Positions 42,595 to 51,684 of a stretch of DNA of 64,000 nt are shown here, piece after piece. Source of the DNA: DAHVFK01 sp035310985 (lineage in GTDB: Bacteria > Pseudomonadota > Gammaproteobacteria > Burkholderiales > SG8-39); the NCBI GenBank assembly GCA_035310985.1, contig DATGDH010000139.1, forward strand, positions 139,403 to 203,402, given 5' to 3'. The translations under genes and the position numbers were made by a program. The notes under the pieces are model-generated. The model was not told the DNA's origin and did no database searches. It saw only the letters and a program-made list of their open reading frames with translations. Within the stretch, counting starts at the first letter, position 1; each line of letters starts with the position of its first letter.

Positions 42595-43757
42595 GCCTGA
42601 ATGAGGTGGTCGAGCGCTGCGAGGCGCTCTTCGAGGACCTGAATTTCAACTCCGTCAAGCAGTGGAAAGCGGCTGCTCCGGGACGCAAGGCCATCGGCTA
42701 CATGCCGATCTACGTGCCGCGCGAGATCATCCACGCCGCCGGCATGTTGCCGGTCGGCATCTTCGGCGGCGGCGATCAGATCGAGGTCATCCAGGGCGAC
42801 GCTTACTACCAGAGCTACATCTGCCGCATACCGCGCTCGACGCTCGAGCTCGGCCTGACCGGACGGCTCGACTGCCTGGACGGCATGCTGTTCCCGTCGA
42901 TCTGCGACGTGATCCGCAACCTCTCCGGCATGTGGCAGATCATGTTCAAGGACAAGTACGTTCGCTACGTCGACGTGCCGCAGAACTACGACGACTCGAT
43001 CGGCGGCGAGTTCTACGTGCACGAGATGCAGCAGGTCCGTGACGACCTGGCAGGCCTGCGCGGGCGACCGATTACCGACGACGAGCTGCGCGCGTCGATC
43101 GCGGTCTACAACGACAACCGCAAGGCGATCGAGGACCTCTACGCCTACCGGGCGAAAAAGCCGTGGCAGGCCCCCACTTCGGAGGTGTACCTGGTTCTGC
43201 GCGCCGGTCTGGTGCTGCCTCCGGAAGAGCACACCCGCCTCGTGCGCGAGTACCTCACCGCGGCCGACGCGGAGAAGCGCCCGCAGCGCGACAACGCGCG
43301 CGTGGTTCTCACCGGCTCGTTCTGCGAGCAGCCGCCGCTTTCTCTCATCAAGTCGATCGAGATGGCCGGCTGCTACATCGTCGACGACGACTTCATCCTG
43401 ATCACGCGCTGGCTGCGCGAGCCGGTACCCATCGCCGGGGACCCGCTCGAGCAGCTCGCCAAGGCGTTCCTGCACCACTCGGTGCAGTCCTCGCCGAAGT
43501 ACGACGAGAAGAAAGAGGACAAGGGCAAGTTCCTGCTGCACCAGTACAAGACGCGCGGCGCCGAAGGCGTCATCTTCGCTGCGCCTTCGTTCTGCGACCC
43601 GGCGCTGCTCGAGCGGCCGATGCTGCAGGAGGTACTCGCCAAGCAGAAAATCCCCTACACGGCGTTCAAGTACGCCGAGAACACCGGCCAGATGGCGCCG
43701 ATCCGCGAGCAGGCCGGGACCTTTGCCGATTCGATCAAACTCTGGAGCGCCGCATGA
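42591..43757 (+). CDS. bcrC: Benzoyl-CoA reductase subunit C
   Basis: 388 residues, 2-hydroxyacyl-CoA dehydratase (HgdB/C) family. With BcrB it forms the substrate-reducing module. Conserved cysteines C78 (YYQSYICRIPRS), C95 and C105 (DCLDGMLFPSICDVIRN) are candidate cluster ligands. The start at MSLNEVV gives the typical N-terminus; four extra codons upstream are possible but would extend further into dch. Subunit sizes in this operon (388, 438, 447, 284) match the Thauera/Rhodopseudomonas class, not the Azoarcus Bzd class. Overlaps with both neighbours are ATGA. Confidence 0.95.
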   Translation: MSLNEVVERCEALFEDLNFNSVKQWKAAAPGRKAIGYMPIYVPREIIHAAGMLPVGIFGGGDQIEVIQGDAYYQSYICRIPRSTLELGLTGRLDCLDGMLFPSICDVIRNLSGMWQIMFKDKYVRYVDVPQNYDDSIGGEFYVHEMQQVRDDLAGLRGRPITDDELRASIAVYNDNRKAIEDLYAYRAKKPWQAPTSEVYLVLRAGLVLPPEEHTRLVREYLTAADAEKRPQRDNARVVLTGSFCEQPPLSLIKSIEMAGCYIVDDDFILITRWLREPVPIAGDPLEQLAKAFLHHSVQSSPKYDEKKEDKGKFLLHQYKTRGAEGVIFAAPSFCDPALLERPMLQEVLAKQKIPYTAFKYAENTGQMAPIREQAGTFADSIKLWSAA

Positions 43758-45070
43758 CGACCCCCGCGATCCAACCGCAAGTCACGCCCAAGGCCAAGCC
43801 CGTCGTCCAGAAAGAGGACGCGATGTGGCTGCAGAAGGAGCTGATCAACAGCAACTACCACGAGCTCGCGAATTCGCGCCAGCTGGGCAAGAAGGTGTCC
43901 GCCACGTTCGTGCCGGGCAACCTGAACGAGCTGCTGATGTGCTTCGACTTCGCGCGCAGCCTTCCGGAGACTAACGCGCTGCAGAGCGGCATGCGCAAGA
44001 AGTCGGGCAAGTTCATCATGGACGCCGAGCGCGACGGCCACTCCGAGGACGTGTGCACCTACGTGAAAACGGACCTCGGCATGATGCTGCAGGGCCAGGT
44101 CGGGCCCACGGGCGAGCCCCTGCCCACGCCCGACGTGCTGCTGCTTTCCTACACCGGCTGCTTCACGTTCATGAAGTGGTTCGAGCTGGTGCGCCAGAAA
44201 TACGACTGCGAGACGGTGATGCTGCACGTACCCTACCAGGGCGACGGCAACATCTCGAAGAACATGCGCGACTACGTCGTCAAGCAGCTCAAGGACAAGG
44301 TCATCCCGACGCTCGAGAAGGTCTCGGGCGTCAAGTTCGACATCGACCGGCTGCGCCAGTACATGAAGGAGTCGGTGAAGGCCGAGGAGGACCTCGTCTG
44401 GACCCTGCAGTCGGCCAAGCACAAGCCCTCGCCGATCGACGGCTATTTCGGCGCGGTGTACTACATCGGTCCGATCTTCACCGCTTTCCGCGGCACGCCC
44501 GAGGCGACGCAGTTCTATAGCGTGCTGCGCGGCGAGATCGAGCAGCGCATCCGCGAGGGCAAGGGTCCGATCACGCCAGAGGGCGAGATGGGCGAGGAGA
44601 AGTATCGCCTGGTGGTCGAGGGCCCGCCGAACTGGACCAGCTTCCGCGACTTCTGGAAGATGTTCTACGACGAGGGCGCAGTGGTGGTGGCCTCGACCTA
44701 CGCGAAAGTCGGCGGTGTGTACGACTTCGGTTTCCGCCACGACCCCGAGCACCCGCTCGAGTCACTCGCCGAGTACTGCCTGGGCTGCTACACCAACCTC
44801 AATTTCCCGCAGCGCATTGACATGATCTGCAAGTACATGGACCAGTACCAGGCCGACGGCCTGCTGATCAACTCGATCAAGAGCTGCAACAGCTTCTCGG
44901 CAGGGCAGCTGCTGATCCTGCGCGAAGTCGAGAAGCGCACCGGCAAGCCGGCGGCGTTCATCGAATCGGATTTGGTGGACCCGCGCTACTTCTCGGCGGC
45001 GAACATCAAGAACCGCCTCGAGAGCTATTTTCAGATGATCAAGCAAAAGCGCACCGCGGCGCTTCACTGA
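43754..45070 (+). CDS. bcrB: Benzoyl-CoA reductase subunit B
   Basis: 438 residues, same dehydratase fold as BcrC and its heterodimer partner. Conserved Cys are in EDVCTYVKTDLG, LLSYTGCFTFMKWFE, LGCYTNLNFPQR and SIKSCNSFSAGQ; some of these hold 4Fe-4S clusters that pass low-potential electrons to the aromatic ring. ATP hydrolysis in the BcrAD module drives the transfer. It starts in an ATGA overlap with bcrC; the open frame continues upstream through bcrC, but the Met at MTTPAIQPQ is the family start. Confidence 0.95.
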   Translation: MTTPAIQPQVTPKAKPVVQKEDAMWLQKELINSNYHELANSRQLGKKVSATFVPGNLNELLMCFDFARSLPETNALQSGMRKKSGKFIMDAERDGHSEDVCTYVKTDLGMMLQGQVGPTGEPLPTPDVLLLSYTGCFTFMKWFELVRQKYDCETVMLHVPYQGDGNISKNMRDYVVKQLKDKVIPTLEKVSGVKFDIDRLRQYMKESVKAEEDLVWTLQSAKHKPSPIDGYFGAVYYIGPIFTAFRGTPEATQFYSVLRGEIEQRIREGKGPITPEGEMGEEKYRLVVEGPPNWTSFRDFWKMFYDEGAVVVASTYAKVGGVYDFGFRHDPEHPLESLAEYCLGCYTNLNFPQRIDMICKYMDQYQADGLLINSIKSCNSFSAGQLLILREVEKRTGKPAAFIESDLVDPRYFSAANIKNRLESYFQMIKQKRTAALH

Positions 45071-45072
45071 CC

Positions 45073-46416
45073 ATGAGATGCTTCATCGGAATCGACCTGG
45101 GATCGACCACCACCAAGGCGGTCGTGATCGACGAGCAGAAGAACGTGCTCGGGCGCGGCATCACCAACTCGCGCTCGAACTACGACACGGCGGCCGCGAT
45201 CGCCAAGCAGGAGGCGCTGCTCAACGCGCGCTTCCATCTGTTCCGCGAGGCCTTGTCGCGATCGCGCGCGCTCAACGGCGACCGGCTGGAAGAATTCGTG
45301 GGGCAGCTCGAACGCGATTTCCGGCTCGAGCAGTTCCTCGAGCAGCTGGCCGATCTCGAGGCCACCTGCCGGCGCAACGCCGAGGGCACGCGGTTCGGCG
45401 ACGCCGAGGCTGGGGTGCTCGCAGCGCTCGATGAGGTGTTCAAGCGACTGCAGGTGGAGGCTCCCGAGCTGTTCGCGCCCGGCGCGAAGCGCAAGTCGGA
45501 CTTCTTCCGCGACATCGCCGGCAGCCGCTACCTCGCGGTGGGCGAGGCGGTCGCGAAGGAAGCGGGCGTGCGCTACGACATGCTGCTCAACGTCTTCGAC
45601 CGCTCGATCATCGAAGTCGAAAACCGCGTCTACGGCGACTCGATCAGGCCCCACCTGCTCGCCGCGCTGGACCGGACCTTCTCGGTTCTGACGAACGACG
45701 CGAGAACGCAGGACGCCGTGCGCGCCCCCATAGAGGGCATCATCGACACGCCTCTGGACGAGGTCTACATCGTCGGCACCGGCTACGGCCGCGCGCGGCT
45801 GCCGTTCTCGAAGGAACACATCCGCTCGGAGATCCTGTGCCACGGCCTGGGCGCGCACGTGATGTACCCGCAAACCGCGACGGTACTCGACATCGGCGGG
45901 CAGGACACCAAAGCGATCCAGGTCGACAAGCACGGCATCGTCGAATCCTTCCAGATGAACGACCGCTGCGCGGCGGGCTGCGGGCGCTACCTCGGCTACA
46001 TCGCAGACGAAATGAACATGGGCCTGCACGAGCTCGGGCCGCTGGCGATGAAATCGACCAAGACGGTGCGCATCAACTCGACCTGTACGGTGTTCGCCGG
46101 CGCCGAGCTGCGCGACCGCCTGTCGCTGGGCGAGAAGCGCGAGGACATCATGGCCGGACTGCACCGCGCCATCATCCTGCGCGCCATGTCGATCCTGGCG
46201 CGCTCGGGCGGCATCCGCGATCAGTTCACCTTCACCGGCGGCGTGGCGAAGAACGAGGCTGCGGTGAAGGCGCTGATGGAGCTGGTCAAGGAGAACTACG
46301 GCGAAGTGACCCTAAACATCAACCCGGATTCGATCTACACCGGCGCCCTGGGCGGAGCGACCTTCGCATGGCGCGCGGTGGTCGAGGAAGGCAGGACCGC
46401 GGAGGCACGGCAATGA
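45073..46416 (+). CDS. bcrA: Benzoyl-CoA reductase subunit A (ATPase)
   Basis: 447 residues, ASKHA-fold ATPase of the BadF/BadG/BcrA/BcrD family. The phosphate-binding hairpin is GIDLGSTTTKAVVID (residues 6-20), with a second loop LDIGGQDTKAI (272-282). Cluster ligands are likely C299 or C303 (DRCAAGCGRYLG) and C338 (NSTCTVFAG), shared with BcrD across the dimer interface. A long insertion (about residues 50-150) is characteristic of BcrA over BcrD. It hydrolyses ATP to energise electrons from ferredoxin. It starts two bases after bcrB and overlaps bcrD in ATGA. Confidence 0.95.
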   Translation: MRCFIGIDLGSTTTKAVVIDEQKNVLGRGITNSRSNYDTAAAIAKQEALLNARFHLFREALSRSRALNGDRLEEFVGQLERDFRLEQFLEQLADLEATCRRNAEGTRFGDAEAGVLAALDEVFKRLQVEAPELFAPGAKRKSDFFRDIAGSRYLAVGEAVAKEAGVRYDMLLNVFDRSIIEVENRVYGDSIRPHLLAALDRTFSVLTNDARTQDAVRAPIEGIIDTPLDEVYIVGTGYGRARLPFSKEHIRSEILCHGLGAHVMYPQTATVLDIGGQDTKAIQVDKHGIVESFQMNDRCAAGCGRYLGYIADEMNMGLHELGPLAMKSTKTVRINSTCTVFAGAELRDRLSLGEKREDIMAGLHRAIILRAMSILARSGGIRDQFTFTGGVAKNEAAVKALMELVKENYGEVTLNINPDSIYTGALGGATFAWRAVVEEGRTAEARQ

Positions 46417-47267
46417 TCCATACCGTCGGCATCGATATCGGCTCCGGGGTCGTCAAGACGACCTTGTTCAGGACGGACGGATCGGGCGCGAACGCCAAGA
46501 GCGCATGGCTCGCCAGGCGCTGCGAGCGGATCCGCCGGCGCGACAACATGCAGCTCGCCAAGGACGGCTACGACGAGGTGCTGGAAGAGGCCGGCCTCAA
46601 GCCCGACGACGTAGACTACGTCGCCACTACCGGCGAAGGCGAGAACGTGAAGTTCGCCACCGGGCACTTCTACTCGATGACCACGCATGCGCGCGGCGGC
46701 GTCTTCCTTCGGCCCGATGCGCGCGCGGTGGTCGACATCGGCGCGCTCAACGGGCGGGCGATCTACATCGACGAGCGAGGCAAGGTGTTGTCCTACAAGA
46801 TGACCAGCCAGTGCGCCTCGGGCTCGGGCCAGTTCCTGGAGAACATCGCGCGCTACCTCGGCGTCGCGGTCGAGGAGATCGGGCCGCTCTCCAAGACTGC
46901 CAAGACGCCGGAGAAGATCAGCTCGATCTGCGCCGTGCTGGCCGAAACCGACGTCATCAACATGGTGTCGCGCGGGATTCCTACGCCGGATATTCTGAAG
47001 GGCATCCACATCTCGATGGCCTCGCGCCTGGTTAAGCTGCTCAAGGTTACCGGCATCAAGAGCGGCACGGTATTGCTTACTGGCGGCCTTGCGCTCGATG
47101 CGGGCCTGCTCGCCGCGTTGCAGGAAGAGCTGGTCAACGAGAAAATCACCGGTCTCGAGACGGTCAACCACCCCGATTCGATCTACGCCGGTGCGATCGG
47201 CGCGGCGCTCTGGGGCGCCTTCCGCCACGACAAGCTCAAGTCGCTGCAAGAGAAGGCGGCGGCCTGA
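46413..47267 (+). CDS. bcrD: Benzoyl-CoA reductase subunit D (ATPase)
   Basis: 284 residues, the shorter ASKHA subunit. Phosphate hairpin GIDIGSGVVKTTLF (6-19), second loop VVDIGALNGRAI, cluster ligands C134 (TSQCASGSGQFLEN) and C173 (SSICAVLAETD), adenosine loop LLTGGLALDAG. It forms with BcrA the electron-activating module containing a subunit-bridging 4Fe-4S cluster. It starts in an ATGA overlap with bcrA and is followed after 19 bases by ferredoxin. Confidence 0.95.
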   Translation: MIHTVGIDIGSGVVKTTLFRTDGSGANAKSAWLARRCERIRRRDNMQLAKDGYDEVLEEAGLKPDDVDYVATTGEGENVKFATGHFYSMTTHARGGVFLRPDARAVVDIGALNGRAIYIDERGKVLSYKMTSQCASGSGQFLENIARYLGVAVEEIGPLSKTAKTPEKISSICAVLAETDVINMVSRGIPTPDILKGIHISMASRLVKLLKVTGIKSGTVLLTGGLALDAGLLAALQEELVNEKITGLETVNHPDSIYAGAIGAALWGAFRHDKLKSLQEKAAA

Positions 47268-47286
47268 AACCCTACGGAGATTCTCA

Positions 47287-47532
47287 ATGGCACTCTTGAT
47301 TGACGACAACTGCACCGCCTGCGACGCTTGCAAGCCGGTGTGCCCCAACGAAGCGATCAGCGTCGGCGACCCGATCTACGTCATCGACCCGATGAAGTGC
47401 ACCGAGTGCGTCGGTGCAGAGGACGAGCCGCAGTGCAAGCTGGTTTGCCCGGCCGACTGCATCGTGCAGAACCCGGATTACGTGGAAACGCCCGAGCAGC
47501 TGATGGAAAAGTACCACAGCCTGCACGGCTGA
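47287..47532 (+). CDS. 2[4Fe-4S] ferredoxin (electron donor to benzoyl-CoA reductase)
   Basis: 81 residues. The two cluster motifs are CTACDACKPVCP and CTECVGAEDEPQCKLVCP; the second has the 8-residue loop typical of Chromatium/Thauera-type ferredoxins, and a C-terminal helix follows (TPEQLMEKYHSLHG). Such ferredoxins have very low potentials and carry electrons from KorAB to BcrA/D. The position directly behind bcrD supports that role. The ATG has GGAGA upstream. Confidence 0.95.
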   Translation: MALLIDDNCTACDACKPVCPNEAISVGDPIYVIDPMKCTECVGAEDEPQCKLVCPADCIVQNPDYVETPEQLMEKYHSLHG

Positions 47533-47542
47533 GCGCCGACTC

Positions 47543-48538
47543 ATGCAAATCAGACCAAGGCCGCTCACGCCGGGCGATCTCGACGCGGTGGTCGCGATCG
47601 ACGGCTCGATCACCGGGCGGACGCGGCGCAGCTATTTCGAGCGGAGGCTGGCGATGGCGCTGCGCGAGCCCAAGCTGCATGCGCAGTACGCGGTCGACGA
47701 ACAGGGAGCACTCGCCGGCTACGTGCTCGGCCGCGTGCTCGAGGGGGAGTTCGGCCGCATCGAGCCCGCGATGCGGCTCGAGGTGGTGGGCGTCAAGCCC
47801 GAGGCGCGCGGCCGCGGCATCGGGCTCGCGCTCGAGCAGGCGATCGAGGACGCGTCGAGGCGAGCGGGGCTGAAGGAGATGCGCACCAGCGCGAGTTGGC
47901 GCGATCATGAGATGTTGCGATTTCTCGATGCCGCCGGCTATTTGCTCGGCAGCAACCACGTCGTCGACTGCCGGCTCGCCGAAGCTCGGCTCGGCTCGAG
48001 CGGCGAAGAACCCGTGGAGATCGAGGAGCGCGAGCGGCCGGCCGACCGCAACGACTACGGCGCCGAGGCGCCGAACCACTTCGAGCACCTGGCCCGCGAT
48101 CTGGCGGAGGTGCGCTCGCTCGCCGAGGCCGACCTCGAGGCGGTGACCCGCATCGACCGGCGCCTGACCGGTCACGACCGGGCCGCGTACATGCGGCGCA
48201 AGCTCGAGGAGGCGCTCAGTGAATCCGCGATCCGCATCTCGCTCGTCGCGCACAAGGACGGCACCGCCGCCGGCTACCTGATGGCTGCCGCCGACTACGG
48301 CGACTTCGGCCGCGCGGAGCCCGTGGCGGTCATCGACACGATCGGCGTCGATCCGAACTTCTCGCACGCCGGCGTGGGCCGAGCGCTCCTGTCGCAGCTG
48401 TTCATCAACCTCGGCGCGCTGCGCGTCGAGCGCATCGAGTCGGTGGTGGCGAAGGAGCACTTCGACCTGCTCGGCTTTTTCTACCGCGCCGGCTTCGGCC
48501 CTGCGCAGCGCCTCGCGTTCGTCAAGAACCTCGCCTAG
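47543..48538 (+). CDS. Tandem GNAT-domain acetyltransferase
   Basis: 331 residues with two GNAT domains. Domain 1 (1-150) has the acetyl-CoA loop VKPEARGRGIG at about 84-94. Domain 2 (185-331) has DPNFSHAGVGRALL. Each begins with the same motif, DLxxVxxIDxx(I/L)TGxx(R/K)xxY (residues 12-31 and 197-216), which recurs in the GNAT gene at 61.6 kb. An acid-rich linker joins the domains. It is the last gene of the had-bcr-fdx operon, 10 bases after ferredoxin. The substrate is unknown; small-molecule or lysine acetylation of pathway enzymes are possibilities. BadL of Rhodopseudomonas is a single-domain GNAT in an equivalent cluster. Confidence 0.85.
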   Translation: MQIRPRPLTPGDLDAVVAIDGSITGRTRRSYFERRLAMALREPKLHAQYAVDEQGALAGYVLGRVLEGEFGRIEPAMRLEVVGVKPEARGRGIGLALEQAIEDASRRAGLKEMRTSASWRDHEMLRFLDAAGYLLGSNHVVDCRLAEARLGSSGEEPVEIEERERPADRNDYGAEAPNHFEHLARDLAEVRSLAEADLEAVTRIDRRLTGHDRAAYMRRKLEEALSESAIRISLVAHKDGTAAGYLMAAADYGDFGRAEPVAVIDTIGVDPNFSHAGVGRALLSQLFINLGALRVERIESVVAKEHFDLLGFFYRAGFGPAQRLAFVKNLA

Positions 48539-48546
48539 CGCCGCGC

Positions 48547-49017
48547 TCAGCCGGCGTACGCGAGCGCGAGCTCCGCGTCGGTCGCCTCGTCGAGCAGGTC
48601 CTCGAGCGCAGGCAGCAGCGACATCTCCTCCTTCTGCACGTGCGCCACGAGCCGCTCGGCGAGCTCGAGCGCGAGTGTGCGCAGCCGCTGCCAGCCGGCG
48701 GCGTCCAGGGTCCCGGCGCGCAGCGCGCGCGCGAGCTCGGCAAACTGAGCCGCCGCGCTGCGGATGACGCCGTGCTCCTCGGCGAGCAGCTCGGCGATGT
48801 CGCCTTCGCCCGCCTCGGCGAGGCGCGGGAAGAGCTCCTTTTCCTCGAAGTCGAAGTGGCGCGCTACCTCGTCGGCGAGCGCGGCCGCGGCGCGTCCGAG
48901 CAGCGCCTCGAGTGCGGCGTCGCGCTTGCCGATAGTCTGCTCGACGCGCGACCAGATTTCCAGCGTTGCAAGGTGCTCTTCGTGCAGCCGTCGCGCGATC
49001 TGGCGTTCGAAGTCCAT
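48547..49017 (-). CDS. Hemerythrin-like HHE-domain protein
   Basis: 156 residues, four-helix bundle. Hemerythrin-type ligands are visible: H15 (HEEH), H54 and E58 (ARHFDFEEKE), H82 (AEEHGVIR), H126 and E130 (VAHVQKEE). Such proteins bind O2, NO or iron. The ribosome site GGAGGAATAG lies at the 3' end of the upstream membrane-protein gene, so translation is coupled. It is the last gene of the pad operon, where an oxygen- or NO-responsive role next to oxygen-labile enzymes is plausible but unproven. Confidence 0.82.
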   Translation of the reverse strand: MDFERQIARRLHEEHLATLEIWSRVEQTIGKRDAALEALLGRAAAALADEVARHFDFEEKELFPRLAEAGEGDIAELLAEEHGVIRSAAAQFAELARALRAGTLDAAGWQRLRTLALELAERLVAHVQKEEMSLLPALEDLLDEATDAELALAYAG

Positions 49018-49020
49018 TTT

Positions 49021-50295
49021 CTATTCCTCCTGCAGGCGGGCGAGCACCCGGATGAAGAATGCGCCGTAGACGAGCGCCGCGGCGAGGCCTGCCGCCGCCG
49101 CGGCACGCACGAGCCACGGGCTGGCGAGCGCCGCGCCGGCAACGAGCAGCGCGAGCGCGGCTAGGTGAAGGATCCGGTGCGCGGCGAGCGTGCGCGCGGG
49201 CGTGAAGGACGAGACGAGTGGCGCGCCGTGCCCGCGGCCGCCGGCATGCACGGTGGCGAGGAACGGCACGATCCTCTGCAGCACGGCGAGCAGGAAAGTG
49301 AGCAGCCATCCCGGCACGAGCAGCACGCCAAAGAGCGCCGCCGCGCGCGGTGGCGCCAAGTCGAACGCGAGCAGCGCCGCGAGCGCGAGACTCGCGAGCA
49401 GGCACGCCCAGGCGGCGCGCATCAGTAGGAACGCCGGCCCGAGCTGCGGGCGCAGGCGCTTGCGCAGGGCCCCTTCCATTGCCGCGACGTGCATCGCTGC
49501 CGCCACGAACCCAAGCACCGCGGCGGCGCCAACGAACGGCGCGCTGGAGGACAAAAGCGCGGCCAAGGCGAGAAGGATCGCGGCGGCGGCAGCGCCGAGC
49601 ACCGCGAAAGCCGAGCGCGCCGATGGCGCGGGCGAGACCGCGAACATCGGCAGGAGGAACTGCGACAGTCCCATGGCAAGCAGCCCCATGAAGCCGTACG
49701 TGGCGAGCACGAGGTGCGCGGCGGCGATTGCGCCGCGGTCGAGCGCCAGGCCGTGCTCGTAGTGCGCCACCAGCGCGAGCCCGCTCGTGGCGAGCAGCAC
49801 GAGCGCGGCGAGCGCGCCCCAGCCGTAGGCCACCACTGCACGCATGCCGCGCGCGCGCCGCAGGTTCTCGAAGAGCAGCCAACCGTACACGGCGAGCGCC
49901 ACGACCGCGAGCGCGGCCCCCGCGCCGAGGAGCTGCGGGCGATAGCTCGCCGCCCCGGCGGCAAACAGGGCGACGCCCGGCGCGAGCAGCCACCACACCA
50001 GGCGCGCGGCGACTACCGAGCGCACCGCCTGGCGCGTGGCGATCGGAAAGAGCTGCAGCGTCGCGCCCACCGCGGTCATGGCGAGCACGCCCAGCGTGAC
50101 GAGGTGCAACGCGGCGAGCGCAGGGCCGAGGCCGCCGTAGGCGGCCAAGCGCTCGAGCTCGGCGGGGTAGGCGAAGAGCAGCGCCCAGGCGAACGCATGG
50201 AACAATAACGCCGCGCCGAAATAGCGCAACGGCACCGAAGCCGGCAGCAGGCGGCTGCGCGCGCCGGCGGTGAACGCGCCGGCCGCAGGGATCAT
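49021..50295 (-). CDS. Polytopic membrane protein, NnrS/heme-copper-oxidase-subunit-I-like, function unknown
   Basis: 424 residues with about twelve hydrophobic segments. The LHLVTLGVLAMTAVGATLQLF and AAHLVLATYGFMGLLAMGLSQ helices, with His near their starts, recall heme-binding helices in NnrS and in cbb3-type subunit I. I see no complete oxidase ligand set, so it is not a terminal oxidase. Its stop lies inside the ribosome site region of the hemerythrin-like gene, and its ATG overlaps the paaK stop in ATGA. The pairing with a hemerythrin-like protein suggests NO or O2 handling. Family assignment is tentative. Confidence 0.6.
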   Translation of the reverse strand: MIPAAGAFTAGARSRLLPASVPLRYFGAALLFHAFAWALLFAYPAELERLAAYGGLGPALAALHLVTLGVLAMTAVGATLQLFPIATRQAVRSVVAARLVWWLLAPGVALFAAGAASYRPQLLGAGAALAVVALAVYGWLLFENLRRARGMRAVVAYGWGALAALVLLATSGLALVAHYEHGLALDRGAIAAAHLVLATYGFMGLLAMGLSQFLLPMFAVSPAPSARSAFAVLGAAAAAILLALAALLSSSAPFVGAAAVLGFVAAAMHVAAMEGALRKRLRPQLGPAFLLMRAAWACLLASLALAALLAFDLAPPRAAALFGVLLVPGWLLTFLLAVLQRIVPFLATVHAGGRGHGAPLVSSFTPARTLAAHRILHLAALALLVAGAALASPWLVRAAAAAGLAAALVYGAFFIRVLARLQEE

Positions 50296-51671
50296 GCGAG
50301 CTTGGGCCGCAGGTCCCGCACGCGTACCGCTTTGCCCTGCGAGCGAGGCACCTCGCCGGGCTTCTTCACCGTCACCTCGGTGGTGACCCCGACGAGCGAC
50401 TTGATCTGATAGCGCACGCGCTCGGCGAGCTGGCGATAGGCATCCTCGCTCGCGGTCAGGGAGGGCGCGGCTTCGACCTCGACCCCTAGCTCATCCATGT
50501 TGCCGCGGCGGGACACCACCAGCTGGTAGTGCGGCGCGAGATCGGGCAGCCCGACCAGCACCGCCTCGATTTGCGAGGGATAGACGTTCACGCCGCGGAT
50601 GATCAGCATGTCGTCATTGCGCCCGGTGATGCGCATCAGGCGCAGGTGCGTGCGCCCGCAGCTGCAGGGTGCGGCATCGGCGCGCGTGATATCGCGCGTG
50701 CGGTAGCGGATCATCGGCAACGCTTCCTTGGTGAGCGTCGTGATCACGAGCTCCCCGGCATGCCCCTCCGGCACCGGCCTGCCGGTCTCGGGATCGATCA
50801 GCTCGAACAGAAAATGGTCTTCCCAGCCGTGCAAGCCATCCTGCGCCTCGCATTCGACCGCTACGCCCGGCCCCATGATTTCGGACAGGCCGTACAGGTC
50901 GACCGCCCGGATGCCCAGGCGGATCTGGATCTCGCGGCGCATCGCCTCGCTCCAGGGCTCGGCGCCGAACAGGCCGATCTCGAGCTTGGTCTTGCGCAGG
51001 TCTATGCCGTCGCGCTCGGCGACCTCGGCGATGTTCAGCGCGTACGAGGGCGTCGCGCACAGCACGCGCGCGCCGAAATCCTTGATGAGCGCCACCTGGC
51101 GCTCGGTCGCCCCGCCCGACATCGGCACTACGGTCGCGCCGAGCCGCTCGGCGCCGTAGTGCGCGCCGAGCCCGCCGGTGAACAGGCCGTAGCCGTAAGC
51201 GTTGTGCACCAGGTCGCCCGGCCGCGCGCCGCCGCAGGCCATCGAACGCGCCATAAGCTCAGACCAGGTGTCGATGTCCTTCTGCGTGTAGCCGACCACG
51301 GTCGGCTTGCCGGTGGTGCCCGATGACGCGTGCAGGCGCGCGAGCGCCTCGCGCGGCCGCGCGAGCATGCCGAAGGGATACTGGTCGCGCAGGTCGCTCT
51401 TGACGGTGAACGGCAGTCGCTGCAGGTCTTCGAGGCTGCGCAGGTCCTCGGGCTTCACGCGCGCCGCGTTCATGCGGCCGCGGTGCAGCGGAACGTTCTG
51501 GTAGGCGTTCTTCAACATCGCGCGCAGCCGGCGCAGCTGAAGGCGAACGAGGTCCTCGCGCGGCATGGTCTCGGCCTGGCGCTGGAAGTAGAAGGTCGCC
51601 GCCTTGCCCTTGCGCCTGGCGCCCGAGCGGTGGTGGACCCTGGCGTAACGCGCCTGCAGCATGGCGGTCAT
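50292..51671 (-). CDS. paaK: Phenylacetate-CoA ligase (PaaK/PadJ type)
   Basis: 459 residues, adenylate-forming enzyme. ATP loop LHASSGTTGKPTVVGYT near residues 114-130, VDLYGLSEIMGPGV, RYRTRDITRADAAPC, and the C-terminal lid with GRNDDMLIIRGVNVYPSQIE and the AMP-site Lys near KPGEVPRSQGKA. It converts phenylacetate, ATP and CoA to phenylacetyl-CoA. The context, directly after padBCD, indicates the anaerobic isozyme. I start at MTAMLQARYAR because AGGAG lies upstream; MLQARYAR three codons later is possible. Overlaps the next gene in ATGA. Confidence 0.9.
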   Translation of the reverse strand: MTAMLQARYARVHHRSGARRKGKAATFYFQRQAETMPREDLVRLQLRRLRAMLKNAYQNVPLHRGRMNAARVKPEDLRSLEDLQRLPFTVKSDLRDQYPFGMLARPREALARLHASSGTTGKPTVVGYTQKDIDTWSELMARSMACGGARPGDLVHNAYGYGLFTGGLGAHYGAERLGATVVPMSGGATERQVALIKDFGARVLCATPSYALNIAEVAERDGIDLRKTKLEIGLFGAEPWSEAMRREIQIRLGIRAVDLYGLSEIMGPGVAVECEAQDGLHGWEDHFLFELIDPETGRPVPEGHAGELVITTLTKEALPMIRYRTRDITRADAAPCSCGRTHLRLMRITGRNDDMLIIRGVNVYPSQIEAVLVGLPDLAPHYQLVVSRRGNMDELGVEVEAAPSLTASEDAYRQLAERVRYQIKSLVGVTTEVTVKKPGEVPRSQGKAVRVRDLRPKLA

Positions 51672-51684
51672 GGGAGGCTCCTGT

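Noticed and set aside
45837..47267. Apparent long fusion protein ending in BcrD
   Set aside because: The upstream part is only the open frame running through bcrA in another phase. BcrD begins at the ATGA overlap with the family N-terminus.
42591..47267. Azoarcus-type (BzdNOPQ) benzoyl-CoA reductase
   Set aside because: Subunit lengths and the large insertion in the first ATPase subunit match the Thauera/Rhodopseudomonas class.
47381..49996. An 871-codon minus-strand open frame across fdx, the tandem GNAT and the hemerythrin-like gene
   Set aside because: It is antisense to well-supported genes and its product is low-complexity Arg/Ala/Gly sequence.
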